A stretch of 64,000 nt of DNA. Source: Enterococcus raffinosus (GTDB lineage Bacteria; Bacillota; Bacilli; Lactobacillales; Enterococcaceae). Each line of letters opens with the position of its first letter. Positions within the stretch are counted from its first letter, which is position 1. The notes beneath the pieces are model-generated. The model did not search any database and had not been told where the DNA came from. It saw only the letters and a list, made by a program, of their open reading frames with translations. The stretch is from contig NZ_JAHLOS010000003.1 of the NCBI RefSeq assembly GCF_018917525.1, positions 154,585 to 218,584 of the forward strand, read 5' to 3'. Below, one piece after another: positions 63,917 to 64,000 of this stretch. A program made the translations under genes and the position numbers.

Positions 63917-64000
63917 ATGAAATTATTTGTCGGTTTAGATGTTAGCTCCAAGAATTTGGATGCCTGCTTTTTAACAGATGATGAAGAACTCACCATCCTA
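63917..64000 (+). CDS. IS110-family transposase, N-terminal fragment (continues past window)
   Basis: 28 residues starting KLFVGLDVSSKNLDACFL. The first Asp in VGLDVSSKNLD is the first acidic residue of the RuvC-like DEDD site of IS110 transposases. AAAGGAGG precedes the ATG. The rest lies outside the window. Confidence 0.82.
   Translation, partial: MKLFVGLDVSSKNLDACFLTDDEELTIL

Larger units (their letters stand above)
63640..64000 (+). mobile_element. IS110-family element, left part (truncated by window end)
   Basis: The start of an IS110-type transposase at 63917 is preceded by about 280 bases of non-coding, structured sequence, as in the left end of IS110 elements. The exact left boundary is not determinable because IS110 elements often lack inverted repeats; 63640 is an estimate between the flavoprotein promoter and the structured region. 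Confidence 0.65.

Overview
The window looks like chromosomal DNA of a low-GC Gram-positive coccus of the Lactobacillales, most probably Enterococcus. This is inferred from gene content: a butyrate kinase, a cydABCD operon, a trpEGDCFBA operon behind tRNA-sensing T-boxes, a panG-panB-panC pantothenate operon, an Mga-type regulator, a C69 dipeptidase, a secreted serine-rich sortase-like protein and XerS-type recombinases. Ribosome binding sites are strong (AGGAGG type), genes overlap by ATGA, and promoters are TTGACA-17-TATAAT-like. No rRNA, tRNA or CRISPR array was seen.

Layout. 1-5.9 kb: end of butyrate kinase, a zinc alcohol dehydrogenase, a small membrane protein, a GNAT acetyltransferase, an OsmC protein, a formate/nitrite-type channel and a nitroreductase-like protein. 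5957-7770: a complete IS3-family (IS150-like) insertion sequence with a CGT target duplication, sitting in the loop of the nitroreductase terminator. 8.9-15.9 kb: a trp operon led by a strong promoter and two consecutive T-box leaders, with trpF broken by a one-base frameshift. 15.9-24.7 kb: C69 dipeptidase, diacylglycerol-kinase-like enzyme, and cydABCD (cytochrome bd and its ABC exporter). 24.8-29.3 kb: a pseudogene, a cyclophilin, a DUF6323/DUF6179-like pair and a secreted sortase-like protein. 29.4-42 kb: Mga-like regulator, an M24-fold protein lacking its metal ligands, the pantothenate operon, a WYL regulator, and an ABC exporter next to a large MalT-type regulator.

42-45.3 kb is the least ordinary part: 1.2 kb without genes but with several perfect hairpins, a first XerS-like recombinase, decayed spx-like and relE-like genes, and an intact orphan antitoxin. 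45.3-50.4 kb is an alpha-galactoside locus (GH36 alpha-galactosidase, MFS transporter, acetyltransferase, LacI-family repressor) with two copies of a palindromic operator. 50.4-55.2 kb: two tandem paralogous alpha/beta hydrolases, a TetR-MFS efflux pair with duplicated operators, and an XRE regulator interrupted by a stop codon. 55.2-62 kb: a large tannase-like lipoprotein, an Ada/Ogt fusion, a second XerS-like recombinase and a flotillin/NfeD pair. 62.5-64 kb: a nitronate monooxygenase/FabK-like flavoprotein, then the left part of an IS110-family element whose long leader is a candidate bridge RNA.

Functional themes are tryptophan synthesis (apparently interrupted at trpF), respiration, pantothenate synthesis and plant-derived substrates (alpha-galactosides, possibly tannins). 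Several genes are recently broken (trpF, a small gene at 24.8 kb, an XRE regulator, a RelE toxin, an Spx paralog), which suggests ongoing gene loss.
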